From Platycnemis pennipes (taxonomy: Eukaryota > Arthropoda > Insecta > Odonata > Platycnemididae), in the NCBI GenBank assembly GCA_933228895.1, contig OW121854.1, positions 4,281,131 through 4,345,130 on the forward strand: 64,000 nt of DNA, written 5' to 3'. The notes below the pieces were generated by a model. That model saw only the letters and a program-made list of their open reading frames with translations, did no database searches and was not told the origin of the DNA. Made by a program: the position numbers and the translations under genes. Every line of letters starts with the position of its first letter. The first letter of the stretch is position 1. Of the stretch, positions 33,301 to 45,342 are shown one piece after another.

Positions 33301-36300
33301 TGAACCACGCGCGAAACGACCTAACCATGGTACCCGACCACTTCTCCTGGAACTAAGGAGTTCCGTTGGATCTGTTTGAACTGAGTAGTTGAGGTGAACT
33401 ACCCAACGAACTACGAGTGGTGCCGCGTGTGGTGAATGATTCCGGGAACTATGCTCTGAGGGAGCTTAGGGCAGTATCGCCGCCGTCGGCAAAATTTCAT
33501 GGAGCTAAGTTTGCAACTCTATTAACTCCAGTTGTCTCTCTCTCGGTAGCCGCCGTCTTTGGATCTTTGTCGTCCGAGCTTCCGCGTCCATTGCAGACCG
33601 CATCACCAGGGTGAAATACCGAAGATGAGGTTGCATCTTGGCTATTTATAGGCTAGGAGACATGCTCCCCTCCCTTGGGCTTCTTTGGAAGCGTTTCTCG
33701 TATCCCCGAATTCCCTGCTTGCGCCAAAACGTGATGACTCATCTTGAACCCTTGGTGTTTTGGAGGGCTTTCTGTCTGGTGGCGGACGAAGAATCCTCTT
33801 CCGTGTGGTGCTGAGTTTGATGCCGTCGCCACGGTTACAGTTATTCGGCCGTTTCACTAATTCGACCGCTTCCCGTTTTCATCTTGGGTAATAGCGTGGT
33901 TCTTTCACTGTTACCCGTGTCTTGTCCGATAAAATATTATGCTTGATGCCCGGACCCCCGGAGGCTTCGTACCCCGCGGCTGCAGATTCCTTCATGGTTC
34001 CGTGAATGATGGCTCTCTGGTGCTCCTTAAGCCTGCATGCCACTGAGCGCCCTGTTTGCCCGATGTATCTACATCTACATTATATCCTGCAAGCCACCAT
34101 AAAGGTGTGTGGCAGGGGTGAATTCTCACCAAACATGCATTACATATCGTTCATACTTAAAAAGGATTGGTAATAATAGTCTACTCTAAAATTAACAATT
34201 TCAAAAATATTAAAATAGCAAAGCAAACATGCAAAAACATGCTTTTAGTTGGGTTAGCTTCAATTCTTCATACCAACATGCAGCTACCAACGTCATCCAT
34301 TGCTACACTCGTTCTGGATATATTTACCGTTATTCGTATCCATAATTGTACGAGGAAAAAAGGACATTTATGAATTTGTCAGTTCGGCAATCAATTTCTC
34401 TAACTTTATGATTATGGTCCAGTCTACCATAGTTAGTTGGGGTTCGCAAAATAACTTTAACGTCATCACTGAAAATATGGTCTTGGAATTTGTTTAAGAT
34501 ATTAAGTCTAAGTTTCAACCTGCAATCTGACAATGATTCCCATTTTAATTAATTTAATATACTGGTTACGCTTATAAGGTTATCGTACCGTCCCTTTACG
34601 AATCTTGCCCAGTACTCTTTTGATGAATCCCCGTTTATGTATGTTCTGCCGCATGAGCACGGGATCTCATAAACTCCCTCCGTCAGTAAAGGGCGCAGCC
34701 GTCCTTAGGTGATGGTCTTTGATTTTGGTCAGCGTGTTGAACCGCGTCTCGATGTCTTCTTTCCGAAGAATTCGGGAAGTGCGTTCGGAAACGCTGGCCA
34801 CGTGAGGGATGGTGTCTTGCGCCGTGGCTTTGGGCCTCTCTTGGCCGGAGACTCTTGCCTCCTCTTTGGTGTTGCTCCTGACGAATGACTCAGAGTAGCC
34901 ATTTTTACCGAGGGCTGCCACGATGTGGTCCGCTTCAGATTTCAATTGGGATTCTTCTCAAACCACTCTGGCCCTGCGCACCAGCGTCTTGATCAGGGCA
35001 GCTTTCTGTCTCGGATGATGATGACGGGAGGCTGCATGCCTGTACCGGTCGGTGTGCGTTTTCTTCCGGTACAACGTGTGCCGAAGGGAACCGTTGGTAC
35101 ATCGCTGCACCAAGACGTCCAAAAAAGGCAGGAATCCATTTTCTTCCACATCCATGGTGAATTGTACGGATTAATCCCTGGATTTTAGCTCGTCTTTGAA
35201 GAGTTTTTGTTTCTCTTCCCCGTGTGGCCAGATGACGAAGGTGTCGTCAACGTAGCGGATCCTAAGGAACGGTCTGAGGTCGCAAGACGCCAGGGCATCT
35301 TCTTCGGAGTTCTCCATGTAGAGTTTGGCTATAACGGGTGAGAGTGGGCTACCCATTGCTGCTTCATCCTTCTGTTCGTAAAAATCTCCGTTCCAAAGGA
35401 AGAAGTTATTTCGGAGGCAGAAGTCGACCATTTTCGGGAAGTTGGCCGGGAGTCAGAAGATGGCTGATTTCCTTAAAATGTCAACGGAGTCCTTGTTTGG
35501 CACCTTAGTAAACAGAGAAACGGCATCGAATGAGACTAACATGTCGTTCTCCGTGACCTTCAGCTCTCGGAGTCTGTGGATGAAGTCCTCGGAGTTTTAT
35601 ACGCAGGATCCCGTCTGTCCTGTGAAGGGCTGTCCTGTGCGATAGGCCAGGTGACGGGCCAGAGTAGTCTGTAAAGTCGTGGCGGCCTGTATGATGACGG
35701 GAGTAGGTGGCAGACATTGGCAAGCTCATGGAGTAGGTGGCAGACATTGGCAAGCTCATGGAGTAGGTGGCAGACATTGGATTTTTAGTTCAAACTGAAC
35801 GATTCGCGGTGTGAGTCAATGAAAATTCACCTAGTTCACTGAAGTGAATATTTTCTCTGAATAGTTTGTTCGCGAAAAATCCATCCGGATAGGCATTGTA
35901 AAACCGGTCCTTTGAGTTTTTATCGGTGCGTATAAACATGCAATATTATTAATGCCTACTTAGAGCTGGGAACATATATTTTTCACGGGGAAGACATTCT
36001 ATAGCCCCACATGGCTCCCGCTACGAATCGTTCCAATCAAATAGCTTACTTACATGTGTTCATCTTCACTCTTCCCACTTACTCCACGAACTCTCCTTCT
36101 GCCCACACTGCCTGAAAAACACCATTTCACCTCTTTACAGTGATACCACGGCCAAAGAAGGTAATTAATGCCAGAATCGCATTCATTGGCTGAAATATTC
36201 TATAGCGGATTGGGCACTTAATTTATATTTTTTTATTCGTAGTATGCGTATCCGCGTATAGCGCAGTGATTCCGAGGCAGACATAAATAAATCGGACTCA

Positions 36301-39300
36301 AGTAACGGTCATTCTGAAGTCGATTAGTACGAAAATTCGGGTCGCAACGCGGCTGCGTTATGTTAATGCGCGCATCCACTAAAAGGTTTGTTGGCCGAGT
36401 ACACATTCGTTTGCCAAGATCGAAAAACAGTGACAAATATCTTCGTTAGACGAAAAATTCATTATCCGGGTTAGCCCTGAATTTCCTTACCTCTCCAGCG
36501 TACTCCGCATTTTGAGTACCCTACCTGAGCAGTGATTGTAGTGGCTGCATCAGGCAATGTCTTCGGGTCATAGCCATAATTCTGCATGTACCAGCTGACG
36601 TATTTCATTACTTTCTCGCTGTACCCGTAGATTAGCTCGTGGTATTGGCTATCACAGTCTCTGAAATCAAGACATCGTCAACTAATGAATCTTTCCGTGA
36701 ACAGGTTGTCATTTCCATGAAACAGTTTCATTAATTGAAGAGCATTTTATTCGCGACCGAAATGGCACATGTGCTTAAATGCACATTTACTAAAAAATTA
36801 AACTCCATTCCCCCAACCCCTCTCACAAAAGGGGCGTTTACTCGGAACCGAAATCGCAATTTCGTACACGAAATCGTTAGATGGAAACGAAAAATGAATT
36901 TTTGTGAAAAATTAATCTTCTAACCACAACCAATCACTCATAAATCAAAAATTAAAATAAGCAAAAGGTGACGCCCACCGAAAAAGCTGCTGTGATATAA
37001 CATTAACGTCACTTTTCTCCCGTCCTTGATTGCTCTTATGGGAAGGGAAGGGAGTGGAGGGGGATTCTCGGAAGGTCTGCTCACACAGATGCTGTCGCAA
37101 CAGCTTCCATTAGCGGAGTCAGCTGTGTCCCCCCCCCCCCCATTGCGATGAGGCGAAGTAGCTTCGCGGACTCAGTTGTGATTGGACAAAGTCGATATAC
37201 GTCAGAGGTTGCACCACGCCCACTTTTCCGAAAGTGATAAAAACATCAGTTTTTCGCCGCTTATAACTCGAAAAATAATTGACGGATCAAAAAACGGAAA
37301 TATATGGGTCTTTTCATTTTACAAACTCAATCAGATTCGGCAATAAAAATTTAGTAAACGACCCCATTCTCCTTGCATTTGACCGCATTTGCAGGTGTGG
37401 TATCACTTTCATCGATTGAAATTAACTAGAGATGGGACATTCGAATCCTCGAATCCCTCGAATCTTGAAAAAGATTCGTGATTGGAATACTCGAATCTTT
37501 GTGCTATTTTCATCATTCGAATCTTTCGAATCCTAGAATATAAATAAACACCGAATTATTTATGTATTTAACTTAGAACAGATTAGTTTCGACCGATAAA
37601 AACGTTCAACAAATAAGGTTAACCTCGCTTTTACGTCCCCGCAATTAACGTTTTCCCGCCATTAACGACTTTTCCTTCAAGTCCTAATAATTTTCATATG
37701 TCCGCAAATAACGTCTTCCCTTTATTTACGCTAGCAAATTTTTGAATGGTTCGCTATTTGCGTTTTACGAGACGATTTTGCCGTGATTGTCGTCCTGGTT
37801 GCATAACTGGTGGATGGACTCAACGCTCCGTGAAAGACAAAGTAAAAACTCATGCAGTAAGATACCACTATGAAAGATAAGTAAAATTTTCTCAGATGTA
37901 CCACCAGTTATCGTGACCTCAGTCATCTGTGGAATTGTAATGCCGCGAGCAATTACAGTACACGTACGTAATTTTTGTCGCGATTGCTGTCCGGGTTGCA
38001 TAACTCGCGGATCGGCTGATGCTATCGCATAGGTGATGAATTTTTTTTAATTTAAGAAATGTATGCTTTGCATTTGCGGCCTTCTCTTTCTTTTTTGGTT
38101 AGGTATTAATACAGATTTTAAAAAATCCTCCAGCCAAACTTCATCCTCATACATCCTGCGAACAAACCAGTAAAATCATCACATTCTTCTCAACCTCGAT
38201 TCTTAAGTAGCTTTGATAGGATAACATTATAGTCTCTAACACCTTCTTTTCTCATAATGTTTACCCTAACTTACTAGCATGGCTGGACTCTTGGTCCCAG
38301 TTCATCCTTATCTATATCCTTCTCTTCTATTCCCAAGTTCCCTTGTCTATTGTTAGTGCCATGCAGTTCTTGCCACGTATTCATTACCCCTATGCTGAAT
38401 CTCTTGTAAGTTCTATCAGCAGCTCTCCTGACTTAACACTAATGCGCAATATCGCATTCCACTTCTTGCTGCTGAATAACCTTCTAACCTTTGACAGTAC
38501 AGGGCGCCTATTTCTCCCTCTCTCTGGAACCTCTCAACCTATTTACATTGACCTTTTTGCCACTTTTCTCTCACACTCTTCATACCCCTGCTAAGTCTAT
38601 TGCTTGTTTCCTTAAATTTTATTTTGCCTTGCTGTGTTTAAATCTTTCTATTTCCATCATTCCTCAATTTCCTCCATAGTTTGTGCCAACACCCAGTGTG
38701 TCTTGACCACTCTTGTGCCTACTGCACCATACTGCTTGCTTTTCTGCCTCTTTCCTCATACACCTGTAAACTAATTCCTGATATTCTCTCCGATTTACAA
38801 CTACAATTTTTTCACACTGTTCCTAATCTTGGCCCAACCATATGTAATCTAGTTAATATATTCCCCCATGTCCCCATGCATACAATGCAATACAATGTTT
38901 AACACATGAGGAATTGTATCCTGCAAGCAGCTCGTCTACCGCTGTGAATGAGTCTTGAAGAGGCGACAATATTGGAAAAAGATATCGTTTTTAAACATGC
39001 AATTCAGTATCAGTTTGATAACTTCTTGGAAACATATCATTGCTATGCCTCCTAGAACTTTCACATGCTTTCATTTCATGCTAAAAATGTTGTGTATCAT
39101 GTTTATTACTTATCTATGTTAGCTCTTCAAATCTTATTTGTATTATTGCAATAAAGAGTTGTATTTTTGAAAACTATTCTTAAATTTGTTTTTCATTAAA
39201 TGCAGCTACTAAAGTCTTTTCTTTTCTGTTATTACCAACTTTATAAGTAGGATTCGAGAGATTCGAGGTATTCGAGAGATTCGAGAACCTCTTAGGATTC

Positions 39301-42300
39301 GGATTCGGGTTCGGATTCGAGAAAATTTAGGATTCGTCCCACCTCTAAAATTAACAAAAGAGAAAATATGTGAGGCGTGTTCTTATTTCGTCATCTTCTC
39401 TCTCAGTGAAATTTCCCTTCATTTCTAATCGAAAGTGAATTAAAGAGGCCATTATAAGTAGCAAAAGCAAGAGGTTAGATATAAGAATAGCGGCTAAAGG
39501 AAACGCTGCAGTTCTACAAAACAAATCATTCCAAACACCGTCCCAGGTTTTTATGCCAGACGTTGTCGTCAGGTCATTGGGAATGCACAGGTTCATTGCA
39601 TGTGTCTGATAGAGGGAGGGAAAATAACGGAAGGATGACAGTTGTAAAAGATGAAAAATAGCCAAAAGTGCAAATTCTAACCTAATTTTCACGTGCAGCA
39701 GTATCATACCTGAGTAATAATAATGGCTTACCTTGGACTGGTAACTTTCGCTGGTCCATTGGCCAGTACCTTTTCAGGTTTAGGTTCTGTCAATGAAAGA
39801 AATAAGTTTAATTAGTGCTGGGACGTTGAAGGTGTGCTTGAGGAAAGGGGCTTGTTCTGCGATCGATCACTTAAATGGGAATGAAATTGAAAGCCAAATC
39901 CGGCACCATCTGGTTTGGCTTGCAACGCATGCGATCAGAATTCCGTAGCAGTAGGTCAAGGTGATCGACAATCGTAGTTGTTTATTTGCGACTGGCAGCG
40001 ACAATGATCTGCGCAATTATTAATCGACTGGTAACTTTATTGAGGTAGGACATTTACAGGGAACGGAATGTGAGTGGGGAGAAACCTTGCTTCTACTTTA
40101 GGTTAATCTCATGGAAGGAGTCAGCTGGTCTCAGTAACGGTCAGAGAGCAAAATCAATTAAGCCTTGTTACCCCACACAATTTATTGGGTACGCTTGATT
40201 TTAATCTCGATCATGAACTTCCACAAAATAAGCTCGCGAACCATAACTGTCGCAGTTCTGAACTGGAAGTGCTAATCACGCCGCACTCAATTATGGACCA
40301 TGATTCCAACCAAAAATCTCTTCTATTGCAATCGAATCTATTGGATGAAAATCCAGCCAAGATACATTAAGTCTTTAGCTGCCACACCATTCCCTCGTAT
40401 CAAGTAGAATCCTGGCTGAGCTGCAGAGAACATGATAAGAACCATTCATTGGCGAGTTCAAGATGATGAGGACGTGTGGGAAATTAGACATGTGACATGG
40501 GAATGAAGAAAGGTAATGTTGGGACTGTGGGAATTGAGATGGAGGAGAAGTTGGGCGAGAGCTGCTGATGAGTGACTCGTTGTAGGCGGGAAGACATTTT
40601 CCCGGGGGTGGCCGTGTTATGCAAAACAGAGTAAGTGGGAGGGTTGTGAATTTCGACCGCGTCTTTTATCACGGATCTTTGTAATGCGCGCATTCGCCTT
40701 ATCTTTTAATCGCGCACACAAAGGCGTGATCGACTTTCTTTGAATTGGTCGAGAGCTTCAGATTACCAATCTCAATTGTGAGGGTGAAGTTAGTGCGAGT
40801 CCGAGAGATAAAATCGCACACGATAAACTTATTTGTACAACCTTGTATGACATTGGGAGGAAGTATGCGATACTCACGTCCAGGTGGATTAAATGGTAAG
40901 GAATGTTTCTGGAAGTTAATATTTAATTTTTGGATGTGTATTGGGGATGGGCGATTATAAAAATAATCGATATTTTGCAAATCGAATAATTGCAAGCAGC
41001 TGATTAATCGCGCCCGATTAATTGTTTTTATAAATTGATAAATGCATTCGATGATAACAACATACAAAACATAGCTGGCGAGGTTACGGACCCTACATAA
41101 ATAAAGTAAAATAATCTCTTTTACATTTTATAACGTTAAAGTTATCATGAGTACAAATTGTAAAATCTAGGTAAATATTCAGGAGGCCTGTCAGAGAATA
41201 GAGTTGGGAAAGATTACTTAATTTAATTTCAATTTTGGACGATTGACAAATGTTTACAGGAACTGAAGCTAAATCATGCAATTTTGATAAGTGGGTACTG
41301 GTAAGGCGACATCTAAGATCAGATATAATTTGTATCACCCCGGAAAAGAGTCAGGAAATGTTTGTACTCCTGGCAGGTACTTCCTGGCGACCTGATATAA
41401 GTGAGGGCATTCAGTTTTCATTGACTCCCACGCTGAAAACGGATTCAAATGGCGGTCAACGACGGGTCGGCTGAGGAATTGCCGTGACTCAAATGGCGTC
41501 CCACCGGCGACGTCTTCAAAACACAGGGTTCTCTGTTATGCTGCTTCTTCAGTGTCATGAAAGCTTGTGATGGTGCTGCATCACGCTGTGAAAACACCTG
41601 CAGTACGTTCACCTGATGCTCCTCGCGAAACATTTCAGCCATCCAGAGCGGTATAACGACGGTGCTCATAGCGTTGGCAGACAGCGGTCGCCCGATCTTG
41701 AAGTGCAGTGTTTCGAATCGCGGGTGCAGCATCGTGTAGCTGTGTAACCACTTTTATTATCAAAGTAACAAGTGCTAATCGCTCTCGGCTATGCCTGGCT
41801 ATGACACGTGAGTGGCCGGCAAAAGGCGGTGTCGCGGAGAGTTACGCCATGCGCATTCTATTTTAATGGTTGATCCGGAGGATTGATCCGAAAAGTGAAA
41901 GTCATGTCATTTTTTTTATATTTTCAGCACTTATAGAACTAAAGTTACTCTATCTAATAAAGTAAAGATAATTATATCAACCCATACTCCTTTTTGCACA
42001 AATTGCATTTGAAATTACATACGATTAACGGCGAGAATGGCCATCACATGGGAATATAACGTTTAAAAATACCATAGTGACATGTCATTTTTGCAAAAAA
42101 CTGATATTTTATGCGTAATTTCACAAGGAATAAAATGACACGAAAAAAAGACATCAACCCACCGTATTCTTCGGTAAATTCACCAATTTCTGCGCTTATA
42201 GCAGACGAAATGCGTTAGTTGTCTTCAAGTGGCGCTGCGGTAGCTCCAGCCAAAATGTATGGCGTATGAATAATATCATTACTAATGAGATATTAAAGCA

Positions 42301-45231
42301 TATTTCAGAAAAATATTATAACATAATGTTTGATAGTAATATTCTGGTGTTATAAATTAGTAATTTCATTGAGTACATGAATTTATTTCTTTAAAGTAAA
42401 TGCTGAATTGATTCCATAATCGATCTGATTAAAATTATCATAAAAAAATCCTTCGACTTTCCATCGTATTTCTTGTGATACTTATGACTTTCAATAGCTT
42501 AGGTAATTTTCTTTGTGAAGTAAGGATCACTTAGCAGGCATATACTCGTACTTAAATTAATAAGATTCTTCAGACAACTTGACTCAAGCAGTCGCGAGCC
42601 AACCTCATTAAAGTCTTGGGGAGAACCGACGGTCGGACCCTCATTATTACTCGAAGCAGCTAATCCGAGACCTTTCCTCGAGATCGAAGCTCGTAAACGA
42701 CCCAACCCTCGTTGCGGGAGGCCCGACCTCAAATTGACCATTTGCACTTAAATATGCAATTTTAAAGTTTATAACTTTTCCCGAAAGTATCATATTTATC
42801 GCATATACGGCGAAGAGACGACTTCGTTAGTTTTTTTGAACGGCATTTTGTGATAAAATTGAACGATTACTGAACAAAAGTAAGATATTCCCAATTGCGA
42901 TTTGGCAACCATGCAGATCGCCGGAGGAGTTGGGAGGGGGCACAGGGATAGGAGAGGACGACCATCGCCGCGGGAGGCCCTACCAAGGAAGTTGACCATT
43001 TCAATATGGAATTAAAAAGTTTAAAACTTTTACCCACATTTATGATGTTTGTCGTATAGTGAGCGTGTAACCACTTTTAATATATACGATTCATTACTTT
43101 AATACCTCTATGGCGCCGTCGCGCAGTTCAGCGACAGTCGAATTTCCGAACTGAAGACCAACCGCCTTAGCCACCACAGTTCACCAGACTCAAAATTCCG
43201 GAATAATCGATAATCGGTCGAGTTAACCGGGCATACATATTCGATGTCGGCTGTTGCATTAATGGATTCCTAATTTTCGATTTCTTGACAAAAATAATTG
43301 CAAATTCGATTAATCGATAACGTAATCGCCCATCCCGGTGGTGAGGGCAAAGAATGAACGAAATGAGGGAAGTGGAAGGATTGGGCACATGGAAGGGATG
43401 AACGTGGGGTGAAAAAAGTCGACATCTGCCGCAGAAATGACGATGATCGTAATCACCGCATATCACGAATCGATATGCGTTTTGTTAATCGGCGATCAAC
43501 CAAAATAAGAAGAAGTGGGATGGGACTTCGATATATATAGGTATTTTTTTGAGCCAAGCATCGAGGTGATTATAAACGACTGTTAGATAATGAGATAGAG
43601 AGAACGTTGATGAAAATGAATCCATTTTATTCCCGTAAAAGTATTAAACGAAGTATATAATGCCTGCATTCCTCTGTTTGTCGACTTCAAGAATACCTCA
43701 TGCAAAGTACTCTTACGAGATATAGTTCATCTAATTCAAATGAGAGGAATACCTGAAAAAATATGGAAGCAATAAAAATAATATATTCAACCATAAAATA
43801 CATATTACTTCGACGGAATTGAAAGCCAGTTAGCTATCAGAACCAAGAAGTGGGAGCTGGAGTGAGGCAAGAAGATTATTTGAGTCCTCTACTTTGCAAT
43901 ATAACGATAGATGACGTAATATTGAAGTAATAACAAATAGGGTGTACCTCGATAGCCAGCAACTCATGGATTACTATTAGGAGACAAAAACGCGACTGAA
44001 CAAACGGGACTTAAATAATTCCGCTTCCTTGGAAGGGTCGGAATAGATGAAGACATTGAGGAAGGAGGTGGCCTAGATTATAGCATCTCTGTAAAAAAAA
44101 ATGTTAATTTATAAACCCCTACGACTGCATCCCTTGCAGGCAAGCCGTGATTTCAAAGGTACGTACAACATCGCCGTAGATGCAAATTACAGTTAAACTC
44201 GCTTGAAACAAATTTTAGGGGATTGGTCTTTTATTTCTCGATAAACAAAATTTCGCTACGCGCCAACTACAGTAGTTTTTGCTGTGCGCGTCTTAGAATG
44301 GTAGGTTTTTTAGTCGTTAATCGTCTGTATTGACGGATCAGATCCTTAAAAATTTACCACCGTCCCACAGAAGTTTGCGTGTTTTAAAATCATGAAAAAT
44401 ATTTCCCGAAGCATTACGAAGCTCTTGATGAAGAGTTTTCCTTTGCATCAGACACCTGAAGGGGAGGAGTTGTCGAGCTCCTGATCGCTCTGAGGATGAT
44501 GGCTTTCCATGAGAACAAGCTATGTTGCAAGGGGTGGTTTGGTCACGAAAGTGGCGAGAAATTGTTACGAATAGGGAATAAGTGTCCGAGGGGCCAAAGA
44601 ATATTTCGCTCTAGCAGAGATTATTATCGTCCGTAATTGCTACACGCGGGATACCTACTTAACTTCTGCGAATATGGGTAAGTCCTAGGGACCGAGAACT
44701 CACATCGTCATAGGCGGGATTTGGTTACATGCGTGATCGTCATAAACGACTTTAACTGTAGTTAATCATATTGAATAGTTTCCCATTTCATGTCTGGTGT
44801 AGATTCACTCCCTTCCACGCGCACATTTCTATCCTTGCACTTTGTGTTTGTCCATGTGAGAAGCGTTATCTTTCCATTTACTGGTACCTGCCATGCTGTG
44901 TCCGCCTCCGTTCTCGGGTATCTTGTTATTTCATTTAAGTGATCTTACCTCAGGGAATGTGCTTACTGTAATTGTTTCTCCTGAAACATCGATTACATCT
45001 GGCTGAAACGCGCTTTCAGTTCTTAAAAGTGACACAACAAACCCTTCGCCTCAAACACTATTCCCAAAAATGCGAAGTTGATTGTATTAAATGACCATAA
45101 TTACGGTAAAAAACACTGCTAGTGTTTCACCTAGGAGTAGGGGTGTGAATTCTGTTCTACTCACCTCCGCCCGAGTTGCAGGAAGCGAGACAAATTACAG
45201 ACAGCAAAAGCAATGCCACAGCAATGTCCAT
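30363..45231 (-). CDS. Secreted JHBP / group-7-allergen-like (TULIP-type) protein, 6 exons, 243 aa
   Basis: Six minus-strand exons fit together with GT/AG borders and consistent phases: 45231-45165 (signal peptide MDIAVALLLLSVICLASC), 39786-39732, 36660-36525, 32525-32373, 30798-30647 and 30531-30363 (stop TAA). Coding length is 732, giving 243 residues. After the signal peptide comes a short linker, then an amphipathic segment with MQNYGYDPKTLPD. The rest alternates short hydrophobic strands (GDVLGVELIVNV, SFHVNYSVSYSDMKVHDF) and ends in a helical VIDWTLNSIQDSMMTTFSEL region. This layout matches arthropod haemolymph JHBP/group-7-allergen-like proteins, which bind lipophilic ligands outside cells; the family assignment is by pattern, not alignment. 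Introns of up to 5.4 kb are full of transposons. A TATTTAAA lies ~105 bases upstream of the ATG. Confidence 0.78.
31798..32260 (-). mobile_element. LINE-A-type fragment in intron 4
   Basis: The minus strand reads VEVRRRIGLAKEAFTRSCEL (about 32230) and, after broken frames, LLGEERNLIDEIRRRQKVWM then GKRRRGRRRTGSLD at the 3' side. These are C-terminal blocks of the same broad non-LTR class as LINE-A. The RT core is deleted. Confidence 0.75.
33640..35777 (-). mobile_element. Penelope-like element 2: RT plus GIY-YIG, 5'-truncated and interrupted
   Basis: On minus, 35580-35170 gives RT blocks DMLVSFDAVSLFTKVP, AAMGSPLSPVIAKLYMEN and RYVDDTFVIW. 35155-34960 gives LPFLDVLV and YRKKTHTDRY, and 34945-34680 a linker ending with RFNTLTKIKDHHLR. 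The nuclease starts with GVYEIPCSCGRTYI near 34680-34640, is broken by a LINE-B copy (34069-34636), and resumes as YIGQTGRSVACRLKEHQRAI near 34068. In-frame stops (for example near 35450) and frameshifts make it non-functional. The N-terminal RT part is missing at the 5' side, which abuts a 30-bp tandem repeat. It lies in intron 3 of the JHBP/Grp7-like gene, in the same orientation. Confidence 0.9.
34069..34636 (-). mobile_element. LINE-B copy inserted in the GIY-YIG domain of Penelope-like element 2
   Basis: ATGTAT is duplicated on both sides (34063-34068 and 34637-34642), and the Penelope reading frame joins correctly if the insert is removed. The minus strand encodes a 5'-truncated C-terminal LINE tail (YWARFVKGRYDNLISVTS, LKLRLNILNKFQDHIFSDDV, YGRLDHNHKVREIDCRTD). 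The 3' end is an ATGTAG microsatellite, as in CR1/L2-type LINEs. Similar copies lie at 22862 and 20722. Confidence 0.88.
35701..35785. repeat. 30-bp tandem repeat, three copies
   Basis: GAGTAGGTGGCAGACATTGG starts at 35701, 35731 and 35761 with identical spacers between copies. It marks the 5' edge of Penelope-like element 2. Confidence 0.9.
36829..37365 (+). repeat. Dispersed repeat family R, copy 2
   Basis: Starts GGGGCGTTTACTCGGAACCG and ends TTAGTAAACGACCCC; these outer words are inverted repeats. Landmarks are CGAAATCGTTAGATGG, AAAATAAGCAAAAGGTGACG and AGATTCGGCAATAAA. No ORF. It lies in intron 2 of the JHBP/Grp7-like gene. Confidence 0.85.
37427..39347. mobile_element. hAT-like element, 1,921 bp, perfect 8-bp target duplication
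   Basis: Ends TAGAGATGGGAC and (reverse complement of right) TAGAGGTGGGAC are inverted repeats. AAATTAAC flanks both sides (37419-37426 and 39348-39355). Ends are filled with GATTCGAATC / GATTCGAG words. The interior has no transposase but contains a LINE-A remnant. The terminal sequence resembles the 15258-15796 element, so both may use related transposases. Confidence 0.9.
38150..38900 (-). mobile_element. LINE-A-type remnant inside the hAT element
   Basis: 38460-38560 aligns with 47800-47910: both contain a GGGCGC(C)T(C)ATTTCT..CTCTCTG(G)AACCTCTC block and a preceding TTAAC(A/G)CT(A/G)ATGC block. No intact frame survives. Confidence 0.5.
39356..40942. other. Intron 2 edge, exon 2 and start of intron 1 of the JHBP/Grp7-like gene
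   Basis: Apart from the 55-base exon at 39732-39786 nothing is recognised. Confidence 0.35.
40943..43337. mobile_element. hAT-like element with GATGGGCGATTA ends, ~2.4 kb
   Basis: Left GGGGATGGGCGATTA and right (reverse complement) CGGGATGGGCGATTACG are inverted repeats. ATCGATT/AATCGATA words are clustered at both ends. Flanks (tgtgtatt and gtggtgag) do not form a clean 8-bp duplication, so the insertion is old or the exact ends are off by a few bases. The interior has an open minus frame (41732-41445) without a recognised domain and an internal duplication at 42714 and 42970. Confidence 0.65.
42714..43062 (+). repeat. Diverged direct duplication (~93 bp units) in the hAT-like element
   Basis: 42714-42806 and 42970-43062 both read GCGGGAGGCCC, then TTGACCATTT, then AAAGTTTA and ACTTTT.CCC, then TATCGCATAT / TGTCGTATA. 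Separately, GTGTAACCACTTTTA occurs at 41735 and 43066. Confidence 0.6.
43690..44090 (+). mobile_element. LINE RT fragment (plus), intron 1
   Basis: The plus strand reads GAGVRQEDYLSPLLCNITID near 43855-43915, the RT motif usually written GVRQGD.LSPLLFN, preceded by a diverged LIQMRGIPEKIW stretch. The catalytic YADD block is not found; frames break soon after. Confidence 0.65.
44091..45164. other. Intron 1, proximal part
   Basis: No repeat or coding sequence recognised. Confidence 0.3.
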
Positions 45232-45334
45232 TTTTCACTCGACTCTAGACACGTACGAAGTGTAACAAACAGTAAATAAGGTGGACTGTGCTCAGCAACA
45301 AAAGCAAGAAGTTGCCCAGTCCTCTTCTCAAACC

Positions 45335-45342
45335 TTTAAATA
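45335..45342 (-). promoter_or_regulatory. TATA-like box (TATTTAAA) of the JHBP/Grp7-like gene
   Basis: TATTTAAA on the minus strand lies about 105 bases upstream of the ATG at 45231; a transcription start some 30 bases downstream would leave a 5' leader of about 75 bases. Confidence 0.4.
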
